This document shows, one piece after another, positions 35,820 to 47,800 of a stretch of 64,000 nucleotides of DNA. The translations under genes were made by a program, and so were the position numbers. Numbering within the stretch: position 1 is the first letter of the stretch; the number at the start of each line of letters is the position of its first letter. The notes beneath the pieces were generated by a model. It made no database searches. It had not been told where the DNA came from and saw only the letters and a list, made by a program, of their open reading frames with translations. Source of the stretch: Trichoplax adhaerens (Eukaryota > Placozoa > Uniplacotomia > Trichoplacea > Trichoplacidae); the NCBI RefSeq assembly GCF_000150275.1, contig NW_002060944.1:6856564-6920563 (forward strand), read 5' to 3'.

Positions 35820-37243
35820 TTAGCGTTCGATCTCAATTGCATTATCTTCAGCAGTAATAGGTACTGATTGGCTATGATTAATATCAAAGATTATTTCCAC
35901 ATTCGACAATTGTGATATTTCTTTTCTTAGCCTATCTATCCATAGATTCAACATAGACATATTGTTTCCACGAAGCATACAAGTACCTACAACTAGACCT
36001 GAAAAAAAATAGTATTGGATAGATGTAAATAACTATACCAACTGAATGATAAAATACAACAAGTATATCATACTGAAAAGAAACAATACCAGTAGTATTC
36101 TTCTACCAATGAAAAATAGTTGCACAAAATAATATCAGCAAATCAAATTTATATTCATAATTACCCTCTTCATTTTTTTCTTCACCAATTTGAACGCTAG
36201 CATGGGCTCTAAGTACGTAATAATACTGGGGGTATTTGCTTAGCCATACCCTAAAAGGGCCCTCAACAAGTAATGGCTTGGAAGTGTCATAATTGGTTAA
36301 AAATTGCTTTTGATTAGGACTTTGAATTGCGAGGAGAAATTTATCTTCACCATTTTTTTTGTCATGCTAATAAATGCACAATCAAAATGAAATTATCATC
36401 ATTAAGCAATTTATACTAAAATCCTGCAGTATATGATTCCCACCAATGTAAGTAAACTATTCAGCTCTATACAAATATAAAGTCTATAATCTGTTTTTCT
36501 ACTACCTCGTATATGGTAATGACTCCATCTGAGCCAGCAATTCTTTGCAAAGCAATGCTTCCTAATTCTATTGGATCAGTAGGCACTGGGGAAGGCAGTT
36601 TATACGGATTTATGTCTTTGAATCGGGTAAACCAATACTCAATTCGTTGCGCTTTCTGCAATGGGAAACTTTTTCTACCGAAAACGTCGTATAATATACG
36701 ATATGTATCTTCGTTGGGCAGAATACCTTCTTCCTCCATCTTTGTTAACACATCCAAAGCACAGTCAATTTGTGGATGCGGTTTAGGCCATACAACATCT
36801 AACCAGCTACGATTGACAAAACGATCTTTTGGAAAAACGTCTAGAAGTTTATTATAAGTTTCAATATCTTGTTCCAATTCAAATTTATCAATTAAACTTA
36901 ATGCTGAATAAATAAAGTCAACATGACCACGGCGTTGGCGATCCCTAGCGTTAAACTTGTCAATAGCCTGATGGAAGCTATCTTTCTGCTTGGTCTGTAG
37001 GGCTTCCTCTAATATTGCTCCAACAGTTATTAAATTTTTGATTTTATCATTAGATTTAAATCTCTTAACTATTATTGGTGCGGAGGCGATCATTGTAGGT
37101 CGCCGCAGTAATCCATGATGTAAACGATTGCAACGTGAAAACGTCCAAGTATGATTCCAATTCGACAGTACAGCCGTTATTATCTTGGTAACGCTAGTGT
37201 TTGTAATACGAATATAACCTGCCCTAATTTTGTGTACCTGCAT
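35820..37243 (-). CDS. ECSIT: ECSIT, complex I assembly/signalling adaptor
   Basis: In vertebrates it acts in mitochondrial complex I assembly (with NDUFAF1 and ACAD9) and in Toll and BMP signalling. Exons 37243-36506, 36366-36165 and 35998-35820 join in frame to 372 residues (human 431). The first roughly 65 residues have no acidic residue and many Arg/Lys, as in a mitochondrial presequence. Family blocks: RRRGHVDFIYSAL variant (RQRRGHVDFIYSAL), YNKLLDVFPKDRF, MEEEGILPNEDTYRILYDVFGRKSFP, PTDPIELG, then AIQSPNQKQFL, VEGPFRVWL and GTCMLRGNNMSMLNLWIDRL. Between YYYVLRA and GTCM it lacks about 45 residues present in the human protein; no missed exon was found in the 166-bp intron. Start chosen at the first ATG of the frame; an upstream non-ATG stretch of the same frame may be 5' leader. 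Confidence 0.92.
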
Positions 37244-38040
37244 TTCCACTTTTCGATCTCTATCAAGTGCCAAATCCTAAAGCTTGATTCTAAATGAGTA
37301 AATACGATGTGTGAGTATTCAAATTAGGGCTCAGGAGTGAACAGATTGAGTTTTCACCCTCATACTATAGATATAAAGTGAGCAATGGTCATCTAGTTTT
37401 ATTCTAAAATGCTTAATACTCCTATTTGCTGTATCAACACTTGATCTATTAAACTACAGTAGTCATTTTTTGCAGTAGAGAATAAAGCAGTGATCTTAAA
37501 AACATTTAGCTTTTATACTACACCGTAGTACGAGTATACTGTAAGCATGTGGCTTCCTTGCGCATGCAAACGAGCGTCAAGGTTTCTAAAACACAGTACT
37601 ACATTTTGCACCTCATTATTATCTTGTAAATGCAATACTTGCATTCTAGTATAGCTTAATAAATCTAGAAATCAATGTGTTTTCGATTACCTCATTGATT
37701 TCATGCCTGGAGATTCCCTGAAATATCCGTATACACTATAGTACACTACAGAGCCGGAAATGACCTGCACAATCTTGTGGAGTTACAAGTTCAGCTGAAA
37801 TAATAAAATCTCTATCAGATCAATTCGATTTCACAACAGCCTGATGATTCACAGTGGAGAGTAGAACTTAAGGTGAAGATTAGAACAAGTGGTTAAATAT
37901 GGAGGCAGTTACTGCAGCTTTATAATGTCTGCTAATATCAAAAATTAATTTGAGCAATGGCTAGTACACCTAAAATCCTTGAACTATCCTACTAGCAGTA
38001 CTAGGTTATATAACTTATTATAGTACTGCAGTGCCACCAC
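37244..38040. promoter_or_regulatory. ECSIT 5' flank
   Basis: Left part of the 2.26-kb divergent gap between ECSIT and RPSA. No exon is recognised. Confidence 0.35.
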
Positions 38041-38116
38041 GAGTACTGTACTCAGTGTGCTGGTACTGGTACAGTACCAGGCCGGTACAGTACAGTGTAC
38101 AGTGTACAGTACAGTG
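38041..38116. repeat. (GTACW)n palindromic array, short
   Basis: A compact run of GTAC tetramers separated by single A or T and GTGTAC variants, with a local foldback CTGGTACT...AGTACCAG near 38060-38080. It lies in the divergent gap, about 0.8 kb from the ECSIT start and 1.4 kb from RPSA. Scattered single copies continue to about 38300. Confidence 0.8.
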
Positions 38117-39468
38117 TTGGTAACTCTATGGACTGTAACTTCTGGACAGCTCATGTGCACTACAGTATATCGTCAGTTATTGATGAAAAACATGTTCATT
38201 TGCATACTGTACTGTACTATCAACAACTGATGATGCAGCTCTTAAGCTCTTAAAGTCCTTTCCCAGTCTGTACAGTACTTTACTATGATGTACTATACAA
38301 TACAAAACGGATGTCTTCGCGATCGGTGAAGTGCTGATCCGAATATGGAGAGAAATTCCTCAAATATTGCGCAAATAGCAACAATTACCACTGACCATTA
38401 TTGATTGGCACTGTTTGGTGTGATTACTACTGAAAAATAGTAGTTTCAGTATGGTTTTTAGGCTCCCAGATCGGACTCTATCATCGGAGTAGCATCGATC
38501 TTCAGGACATCTATTTTGCACATTAGGCTGTGCGGTATACGCATGCGTAATGGACCCCTATATACCCAGTGCCTTACCGCGTGCTCCTCCTTTTCTAGTC
38601 GATATCGGCTTCCACTTGGCGTTAAGAACAGGTAAGGCTTGGAAATATTACTTAAATCCATTAAAAAATCACACTGTTCACGAATTCTTCTTGATTAGAC
38701 GATGATATCAAATAGTCTGATACTATTAAGTCACTTTTCGATCATAATATTATAGTGAAATAGTGAAAATTGGATAGTTTGAAAAATTGAAAATCTTCAA
38801 CAGTACTTTACAGTAACAGTATTAGAGTCGTTGTTTGGAAGGCAGCCTTCCTACTACGATCTAGATGTTGGATTCTGTTATATTTAGTGCATTAATTAAT
38901 GGTTATTAAAGTAGAGTACAGCAATAGTCCCCAGCTTCTAATGTACTTGATCTTCTGCCTGTGATATGCAGTTGTCCAATATTATAGTGGTATTTTTCGA
39001 CCATTACTATGAAGGAGTAAAACTCGGAGAGTTTATGGAAAGTTGTAAACGCTCCAAGTACAGTAGTTGTTTAGTCCTTCTATCCTGTATTGATGGGAAC
39101 TTCCCTTCTACAATACTTTAAAATCTCTATTATGCGGTACTAGATATGGTATGATATAGTACACGAATAGTCGTTAAAGTAGAATATAGTTGTAATCCTC
39201 CACCTATTATACCGGTAAGTTTCAGAATTGAACGATAGTTAATTATTAAGACAATGTCGATATCATGGGTAGTTGTACAGTACAGTACTACATTAGCTTA
39301 TGATCTAATCCGACTCTTGCATGCTCTGAATTTATTCAGCCGTATAATGGCGTAGTTACGCATCAGATCGCCAACATTTTCTATCCTTGACATAATAATA
39401 CGTATTATACGGTACGAATTGGAAATCTTCGCTTGATGTGGAAATGATGAAAATTATTTTTTTTTCAG
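38117..39468. promoter_or_regulatory. RPSA 5' flank
   Basis: No coding exon is recognised; the frame 38458-38661 minus has no known domain and lies alone. A strong pyrimidine tract and AG at 39468 precede the RPSA start by 34 nt, so an unidentified 5' non-coding exon should lie in this stretch. Confidence 0.4.
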
Positions 39469-39502
39469 GTTGTCTACCGTTACTATTACTGACAGCTACA
39501 AG

Positions 39503-41110
39503 ATGTCCGGAGGCTTAGACATTTTACGATTAACTGCTGACGATGTTTCAAAGATGTTAGCTGCTTCTGCTCATTTGGGCACCACAAATGTTGACTATCA
39601 AATGGAGCAGTATGTATTTAGGCGAAGAACTGATGGTAAATATGAAGTGAATCTACTAATATCCAACATTTGATCTTGATTACTGTATACGTATTGTGTA
39701 CTACACAATTCGATCTCATTGCTAACCGATAATTACAATTAATAGTTCATAACTCCTTTTTTACTATTACCAAGGTGTCCACATTATTGATTTACGCCAA
39801 ACTTGGGAAAAGTTATTGATAGCTGCTCGTATTATTGCATCAATCGAAAACCCAGCTGATGTTTGCGTTTTATCTGCTCGCCCCTATGGCCAGGTGATTT
39901 AAACGTAGTTATTAACAAAATAAAGCGATACAATTCAGTATCATACGAATAGTTCTGAAGATATAAATTCAACAAAGTTTTTTATTCCTTATAAACTGAC
40001 AATATTCACGCTTGTATTTATTCAGAGGGCTGTTTTGAAATTTGCCAAATTCACCGGTGCCTCACCCATTGCTGGTCGTTTTACACCTGGTACCTTTACC
40101 AATCAAATCCAAAAGGCTTACCGTGAGCCACGTTTACTAATTGTCACCGATCCTCGTGTTGATCATCAGGTAAATATTAACAAATTAGTTGCCGCTTTTT
40201 GGAAACGATTCTTTCTAAGCGACTGTACCATACTTATTTCATACAGCCCATAACCGAGGCTTCCTATGTCAACATTCCTGTCATCGCTTTTTGCAACACT
40301 GACTCTCGACTACGATATATCGATGTTGGTATTCCTTGTAATAATAAGGTATAAAGAGCGCAAGTTAAAATCCACAGTAGTGCACAGTTTGCTGAAAAGA
40401 TTTGAATGCACTCTTCGTTGCGTAGACTGTGTATCTTGATTTGTTTGCCTAAGCTTACTATGAAATTCTATTCTAACGTTAGGGTGCTCATGCTATCGGA
40501 TTAATGTGGTGGTTATTAGCTAGAGAGGTATTACGTTTACGCGGTACTATCTCACGTGATACTGATTGGGAGCATATGCCTGATCTGTTCTTTTACAGGG
40601 ATCCTGAAGAAGTACGTAAAAATTTGTAATATAGCTTTATGATTTAATGAAATGATACATGATTCGGCATGTAGAGTTAACATTAAATCACATTTGTGGA
40701 CTATCTGCAGGTTGAAAAGGAAGAACAAGCTCAAAATAATAAGGTTGAGGAGGCTGCTACTACAGGCACTGATTGGGCAGCTTCAGCTGCTACCACCGAT
40801 GCTGCTCCTACTACTCAAGATGTAAGTTAAAACTTTTTGGTTGGGTAATTATTTAATCAGGATCAGTTATACGCTCGTATTGTAACTGCAATATTGATAT
40901 TCTCTTTAGTGGGCTGCGCCTGAACAATCACCTGCACTATCTGCAGCAGTACCTAGCAGTGCAGCACCTGTTGAAGAATGGTCCTCTAGTCCTTCTAAAG
41001 AGACCACTGAATGGGGCGCAAGCAATACTGCCGCTGCTGCCAAAAGTAGTTGGAGCAATGAAACCGGTGGCGAGTGGGGTGCTCAAGAAGGAGGCGAATG
41101 GGGATCGTAA
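39503..41110 (+). CDS. RPSA: Small ribosomal subunit protein uS2 (RPSA, 40S SA)
   Basis: Component of the 40S subunit needed for late 18S rRNA processing; in vertebrates also called the 37/67-kDa laminin receptor. Exons 39503-39635, 39775-39893, 40026-40169, 40247-40348, 40483-40611, 40711-40821 and 40910-41110 join in frame to 312 residues (human 295). Start [15 protein letters not shown] matches the family, as do [65 protein letters not shown] and YRDPEEVEKEE. The C-terminal extension has repeated acidic-Trp motifs (TDWA, EEWS, TEWG, GEWG twice), the metazoan feature of this protein. A splice acceptor at 39467-39468 just before the ATG implies a 5' non-coding exon. Poly-A signal AATAAA at 41187-41192. 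Confidence 0.97.
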
Positions 41111-41846
41111 CCTCGTTGTAGTTTAGCGATGTAATTAACACGGATAATAAAAGCTTCTTATAAAATGGTCTGATGCCGGCGTTATCAATAAAAAATTGCT
41201 TCTGATTCGATAATGAAGCTTAATACCATACTATTTGTTTGTTTTATGCAATCACTAAATGCATCCACATTCCTTGGTGTTGCTAGTAGATATCTGCTCT
41301 GTTCAGGGTTATTTCGATAGTAACCGAACCTACGATAGTGTGTATAATACTATTGGTATACGAGTATAGAATCCGGAAGCGCTGTTTATTTCATTGGTTA
41401 CCGTTAATATCTGTTGAGATAGCCGTAATTTAAAGTTACAACGTACGTAAGATAAAAAGGCAAGAGTAGATTGCAAGCATGTAATATGTATGTCTAGTAA
41501 ATAAATTAATTAATTATCCATTGTCGTCCCTCCACAAGTGCTCAATCCTCGTGGAATACACAGAAGTATTTTCAGTATGCAATCTTACTAACATACTGTA
41601 GCATATCCAGTTATAAAACTTCAACAGCATCTAGTTTTTATTGATCTCTTGATTCATTACGTTAAGTAGTTACAATGGGTTAATGAAACTGAATCGAAGA
41701 GCAAATAAATGGCTTTCCTAGTAATATGAAAACAAAGTATTTTTAGAAGGCTAAAATACTATACGGTATTACACTTCACTGTAGCAAATTAATGGTGTAG
41801 AGTACAAGTAGATTGATATAGTACCGATAAACAGTGATTTAACAAT
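41111..41846. other. Convergent gap RPSA/SDR
   Basis: 3' flanks of RPSA and the dehydrogenase. AATAAA at 41187-41192 serves RPSA. No array and no further gene. Confidence 0.55.
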
Positions 41847-43412
41847 TTACTTTGAATCTGCTGCTGAATGCGTATTATTACGTTTTCTGCCCGAAGGTAG
41901 AACAGGCCGTATTAATAGTTTACAGATAAAATCGGTTAACAGTGACGGTAAATGAGTGAGAGTTGAAAGAACGAATGCATCTAAACCTATGTAATAATCA
42001 GCTTTTGGTCGCTTTGATAGTATAGCGTCTTCAATAGCGTTAATGACCAAGTACAGTTTTGATGAGCCGAAGTCATGTAATGTTGTTGAGGTTGTAGGTA
42101 CTAAAATAAGGAAGATAGCAATAGTTTGTCAATTTGTTAATTTTATCGATTTTATGACATGTAGTACTGTATTCAGTTCGTTCATAATAATAAAAATACT
42201 AGTTTATGCATAATCGCATGTAATAATATAATTCAGCGATATATGGGGATATTAGATATGTACAGTTATATACTTTTTCACTGCATTCAGGATGTTTATT
42301 GATGCCGATCAAAGAATAGCATATACATTATGAAATGCATATGAGGATGTCAATAATATGCAATATTGTGCATCATACCAACATAAGCGTTAATTGTGAG
42401 TGACAGTGGGGAATTTAGAATCAATTTACAGATTTAAAGTAAGTTAAGGTACGTAATACATTTGAATTTTGCATTGATAAATGGACTATTTGCCTATTTT
42501 AGTCAATAATACTAAGACTTGAGAATAAACAAGACAGTAGAATCTCATGTTATTAAATTGAAATGGCTGAGTCTGAATAAGCAGCCTCCATGATCATCAT
42601 AGTAATCATTTATCAATATCAGTAGGGAAGGTACCTGCAGAAATAAATTCTTCGTCATAATTTTCCAAGGTTTCAGGGGGTAGATTTTCATACATTTTTT
42701 GAACATTCTGTAAAAGTGGTTGAGGTGAAACTAACGAGGATCGGAAGACACCTGGTTTAATACTGCTGACTTGAACGTTAAATGGTGCCATTTCTCGACG
42801 TAGTACACCAGTAAAGCCTTCTGCAGCAAATTTGGAGATGGTATAAGCGCCCATGTATTCATATGGTAAGACACCAGATAAACTAACCACATTTACAAAT
42901 CGACCCTGTTCACGAATGACCATAGGTATAAAACGCTTCGTAACTGCTACCATTCCCCATAGATTGACATCAGCGACCTTTTTATATTCTTCCATTGGCA
43001 TCCAATCAATTAATCCAGTTCGTAGTATACCTGCATTATTGACTACTGCCCATATACCTCTATCCTCTGGTAGCGCAGCCTTAATCATGCTGTAAGCATT
43101 TTCAATGTCTTGTTGCTGTGTAACATCCATCATGAATGTTTTGACCCGCGATGAAGTCGATTGAGCTAGCTGGGTAACTCCTTGCTGGGTTAAGCACGCA
43201 GCAAATACATGACATCCAATCAAATCTAAACGCTTAGCTAATAAATTGCCAAATCCTGAATCGCAACCAGTTATTAAAATGTAACGATTGTTGTTTTGAC
43301 CCATTCGATCAGGATACGCTATCCATATTGCGATAAGCCATATCGTGATAGCGGCTAATATTAGATGTATGCAGGAGCAATGTTGAGTTACAGCGGCGAT
43401 CCATCGATCCAT
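41847..43412 (-). CDS. Membrane-anchored SDR9C-type dehydrogenase (retinol/hydroxysteroid/hydroxybutyrate group)
   Basis: NAD(P)-dependent short-chain dehydrogenase. Exons 43412-42635 and 42100-41847 join in frame to 343 residues. An N-terminal hydrophobic helix (LILAAITIWLIAIW, about 17-30) should anchor it in the ER or another membrane. Cofactor motif TGCDSGFG at 48-55, NNAG at 125-128, catalytic Ser near 177 and YTISK at 190-194 (Y190, K194). The stretches NLWGMVAVTKRFIPM and RGIWAVVNNAG place it in the group of RDH, HSD17B2/6, DHRS9 and BDH1. The length equals BDH1, but the membrane anchor and tail fit RDH/17-beta-HSD enzymes as well, so the substrate cannot be named. Exon 2 gives the usual KRPKADYYIGLDAFVLSTLTHLPS tail in its N-terminal part. 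Confidence 0.9.
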
Positions 43413-44878
43413 GACGTCTTCTTCCTCACTTATAATGATTGTCTTGACAATACAAATATCTTGTAACTTCTGACTTGCTACTTATAATTATCGATCGGTT
43501 CACATCAGTAGTAGAAACTCTACCGACAGTGAGAACTTGATTTGCACAAACCGTTTAATCAATGATTGCACTGTTATCAATTTATACCTGCTACACTGCA
43601 GAGTGCTGCAAATGGAAGATTTTTGAAACCCTTGCAGCTCGTGAAACGATGTACGATGGATGGTACGATGCTGATTGTTTTCGACACTTGTTTACAGAGT
43701 AGACTAGTCGTATTTCAGTCTAAAATTGAAGCAGGTATGACGGAGTCAGTGGGCAGTGGAGCAAGTTTATTGCTGTTTGCTAATCAATTTTATTGGAGAC
43801 ACACGACAAAGTAAAACATGGAGCAAGAGACTATTTTATAGACTGCGAAGGAAAAATTTCAAAATACGCTTGTTAAAAGTAGTGCGCGTGCCTTTTCGAC
43901 CCTAGCTCGGTACTTTCTATACTGTACAGTATTGGTGGATGACCGAATGAGTGCAATTACTATATGCGGTCTTCGGGGCACTAGAAAAAGAATGATGGAT
44001 TTTTTTTCTAGTAATCGTTGTCTCATATACCAATACTGTAATGTAGCATGCAGGATTGATATTTAATTTTACAACGACATGTTCATATTCTTCAGATATC
44101 CTGAGTGAACAACACTACTTCTTATACAGTATGGGCAATGAATGTACATGGACATTGGACAGCCTACATGTACTGTGCTGAGCCTAAGCAGTAAACAGCC
44201 TGAATGGTTGTGTAGTTGTCATTAAAGGCTGACTTTCGAGTTACTGTTCATAAATAGAAATAGACTCTTCTTGCTTGCCTCGATTATATTATCATAGCCA
44301 TTTCGTCACTTGTTCTATGATTTGGCAAAATCTGCCTTCTCCTTCGTTCTACTGTCCCCTGTACTTACTTTTACTTTATAGTACAGCACTATAAATACAC
44401 TCTCGGCGAAAGCCGAGTCTCTATACTACAGTACATTCAGTACTAGTCATTATGGGTGTGACAAGAAGAACAACGCCTATACTCATTAAAATAGAATAGC
44501 GTATTCTTCCATTGCTTGGATATTATTGACAAGTCGTCCAGTTATTATTCAATTCACTTAGCGTTATTCCTCTGTGCTCTTATTCTAACCAGAAACGATT
44601 CAATCGTTGATATTGGACTAACTAGCAATCAAGCCGATAGGAGTGACCAAGACGATTGCTAATTTTATTGCTTGTAAACTGGATTGGATAAATTTAGAAA
44701 TAAATTAATACGCGTATAATTTGACCAGATCGAGCGCTAACTACTTCTCACGTCATTCAATTTAGTAGAAGCGTTTTCAATCTCTCTCTCTCTCTCGCAA
44801 GTTTGGAGATCAGTCGTAGCCTAACCGCAACAATTATAGGAAAAAGATTATCGCTCCTCGATTGATTCGATAGCCATC
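43413..44878. promoter_or_regulatory. Divergent gap SDR/TRPA1
   Basis: Shared 5' region of the dehydrogenase and the TRPA1-like channel. Only short GTACW pieces occur (about 43918-43931, 44380-44387, 44424-44444). A (TC)8 tract at 44781-44796 lies 83 bp before the TRPA1 start codon and may be near the transcript start. The frame 43566-43814 plus has no recognisable domain. Confidence 0.45.
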
Positions 44879-47800
44879 ATGATTTCACGCTTGCTGAGTA
44901 ATATTCGCCGTCCTAGCCAAGATTTAACCCAACGTGAAGCTCTGCCTGGGTCCAAATTTACCAGTTTGGGTGATACATCAGTCCATACCGGATTAAGCAG
45001 TTCTATGCAAATATTACATGCTATTAATCAAGTAAGTTGATGAGAGCGCAATAATAGAATTAGAAAAGCGAGAGAAAAAATCACAAGATGGATCCATGTT
45101 AGTCATCAATGTCTTAAAATTGCTTTTATCATACTGTAGATACTGTACAAGACCACAATCTAAATTCTATTCATCTTAAGCTGATAATCAACTTAAATTC
45201 ATCGTAATAATTCGATAAAAATAAAAAAAGGAAAAAATTGTCTTAAAGTTGCTTTCATACTGTATGTATGCGGAAGACCACTATCTAAATCCGATTAACT
45301 TGAAGCCATCCTATACAAAGTGTGTCTATGTACCATTAATTAACTAAGTTCATTATGATAATTAGATAATAATTATTAGAGAGGGAGAAAAAAATGGAAT
45401 ATTTTATCGATCATGGTTAATTCATACCATGAAATAGGCTTAGAAATGAAGTAATCATGGTAAACATCTTGAAATTGCTTTTCCAATACCAGATGCCTAT
45501 CTCCCATAAATTTGAAGCACTTCTGTACAAATAAGCATTATACTTTACAAATCAACAATCATAATGGAGAAGAAAGGGCAAAGCATATCAACAGATTGTG
45601 TTAGTGCTATGGTCAAAATCTAAAAATCTGACCTACTAAATTTGTAGACAGAGTATAAGATAAGGCTATGATCGTTGACGTATGATAAATAATCGTTTTA
45701 AAATTATCGTGATACATACTATACGTCTAAAAGCCTAATTCAATTCGAATTTTAAATGATAAAGGTGAAGGAAACAAGTTTTACTTGAGCTTATAATAAA
45801 CATTGATCTGATAGACAATCAACAAATGACAAAATTGTTATCCAGTGAATAACTAATCTCATCTTTCAATCTCGTTCTTTAGGTTATCCGCGACGGCGAT
45901 ATGAATCAATTTAATGAATTATTGCTTTCTGTTGGAGTCAATCTCGATATCTTAAATCGTTGTGATCATCATGGTTATTCACCTTTACATTATGCTGCTT
46001 ACGCCAATAAAGTAGAAATAGCTAAAAAGTTACTTTCCAAGAAAGCAAGTAAGTTGCCCGACTAAATCGATCAGCAAGTCTTAAATTATATACACGCGTA
46101 TTTATTATTCCTGCAAGTTACATATACGTAATATTGTTGATAAAAACTTCATATCGAATCAATTTATAATGAGGAGAGAACTTTTTTAACAATAAATTTG
46201 ATTTAATCAAGGACTTGCTAATAGTAATACTGTAGTACACGTAGAATCCAATATGAATGAAATTAAATGACGTTAAAATTGTAGAAAGACGTTAATCAGT
46301 ACTTATTTATGATTATGGAAATGGCTTAAATTAACCGATATAATAACTTTCAAATTTTAACTGCCGATATCTATCGTATAATTCGCTATGAATTAAGTTA
46401 TGCTATACAACTCGCATTGATTCTGCTAGTAGATTAATCATATTGCCTATCAATCGAGATAAACGGCCTCGCTTATACCCTCTGTAATCCTAACTCCTTC
46501 ATCTAATACTAGAATATCACTACAAATCATAGAGAGATGAAATGGATTTTTTTATACTGTCTTAACTCTATGTTAATTTTTTTATTTCGCTATCAGATAT
46601 TAATAAGGAAGGAATTGACAAATTGACGCCTTTGCATATAGCGGCTAAATACAACGCTGTCGAGTAAGTCAAATTAATATCCGATTATTCATGGATTCGA
46701 AGTTATGCTTTAACAATCAATTATTGTATCGCAAAATTATATCTAAATATTCGTTTGACTTATGCCTTACCTTAAAGTTAAGTAATAACACGATGTAGTA
46801 GTTGGATTCGAAATTTTGGAATACTATTTATCTTTAAATTCTTTCCATAGAGCCGGCGTACAATATTAATGTAGTTTATCAGTTGTAACTACCCAAATCG
46901 ACGTAGTTTGTAAAGTAAATTTGTTATAAACCTTGCTGTCTATAGTGATTTACAAATTAGCGGCTTCTAATAAATACTCTGAAAGGATTTTTAAATTATT
47001 ATTAATCTAATAATAATCATTTCTAATGTGAAAACATTCAAAACGTAGCTGATACTGCTACACAATCTCTACATTTATACAAACTTCAATCAATCGATAA
47101 CATGGATTACATTATCGCTTTGTTACTTTTAAAGATGACTTTGACAGTTTAAGATTTAGTCCTATCACATCGCGTGTCTTCCTGTTGTCATAGCTAGCTG
47201 ACATCACACAGTAAAATGGTACGATGTATGCCATTGCAATTGATTCTAATGTAATTTTGAATAAATGTTACATAGGGTTATACCGGTGCTTTTGGAGAAG
47301 AAAGCCCATATTAATGCTAAATCAAAAAATGAACTTACCCCATTACATTTAGCAGCACGTAAAGGCCATCAAGAGTCTGTCAAAGTGCGTATAAAATGTA
47401 AAAGACTATCTTCATCTTTCATTTTATCAATTTTCACAATTCTATCATATCATTTTTAGTTGTTACTTGAAGCAAAAGGCATTGATGTTTCAGCTGCTGG
47501 TGAAGATGGCATTACTCCGTTACATTTAGCAATGATTGGCGGTAATATTGAAGTATCTCGATTGCTGGTTAGTTTCCAATACGCATACAAAGATATAATT
47601 CACCTGTTTAATTTACTTAATGTATAATCACGCGACATTTATAGTCTTACAGCAGTAAACTATTTAACGTTGGCTGTACGGTTAATATGCGACATAAGTA
47701 GTAGTTAAAGATTTACGTTTTTATTACGATTCACTAGCGATCTTTCTAACCTTGAAATTATAATATCACTTCCAGCTATCTTCGAATAATACGGGTCTAC

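Noticed and set aside
38458-38661. 67-codon minus-strand frame with mixed, protein-like composition
   Set aside because: No recognisable domain, no conserved splice partner; left as part of the divergent gap.
39636-40482. snoRNA genes in RPSA introns, as in vertebrates
   Set aside because: The introns are 77-139 bp and I could not see a convincing C/D or H/ACA box pair.
42606-42634. Extension of SDR exon 1 to its own stop codon as an intronless protein
   Set aside because: A GT donor at 42634 and the family-typical C-terminal exon at 42100-41847 join in phase and restore the expected length.
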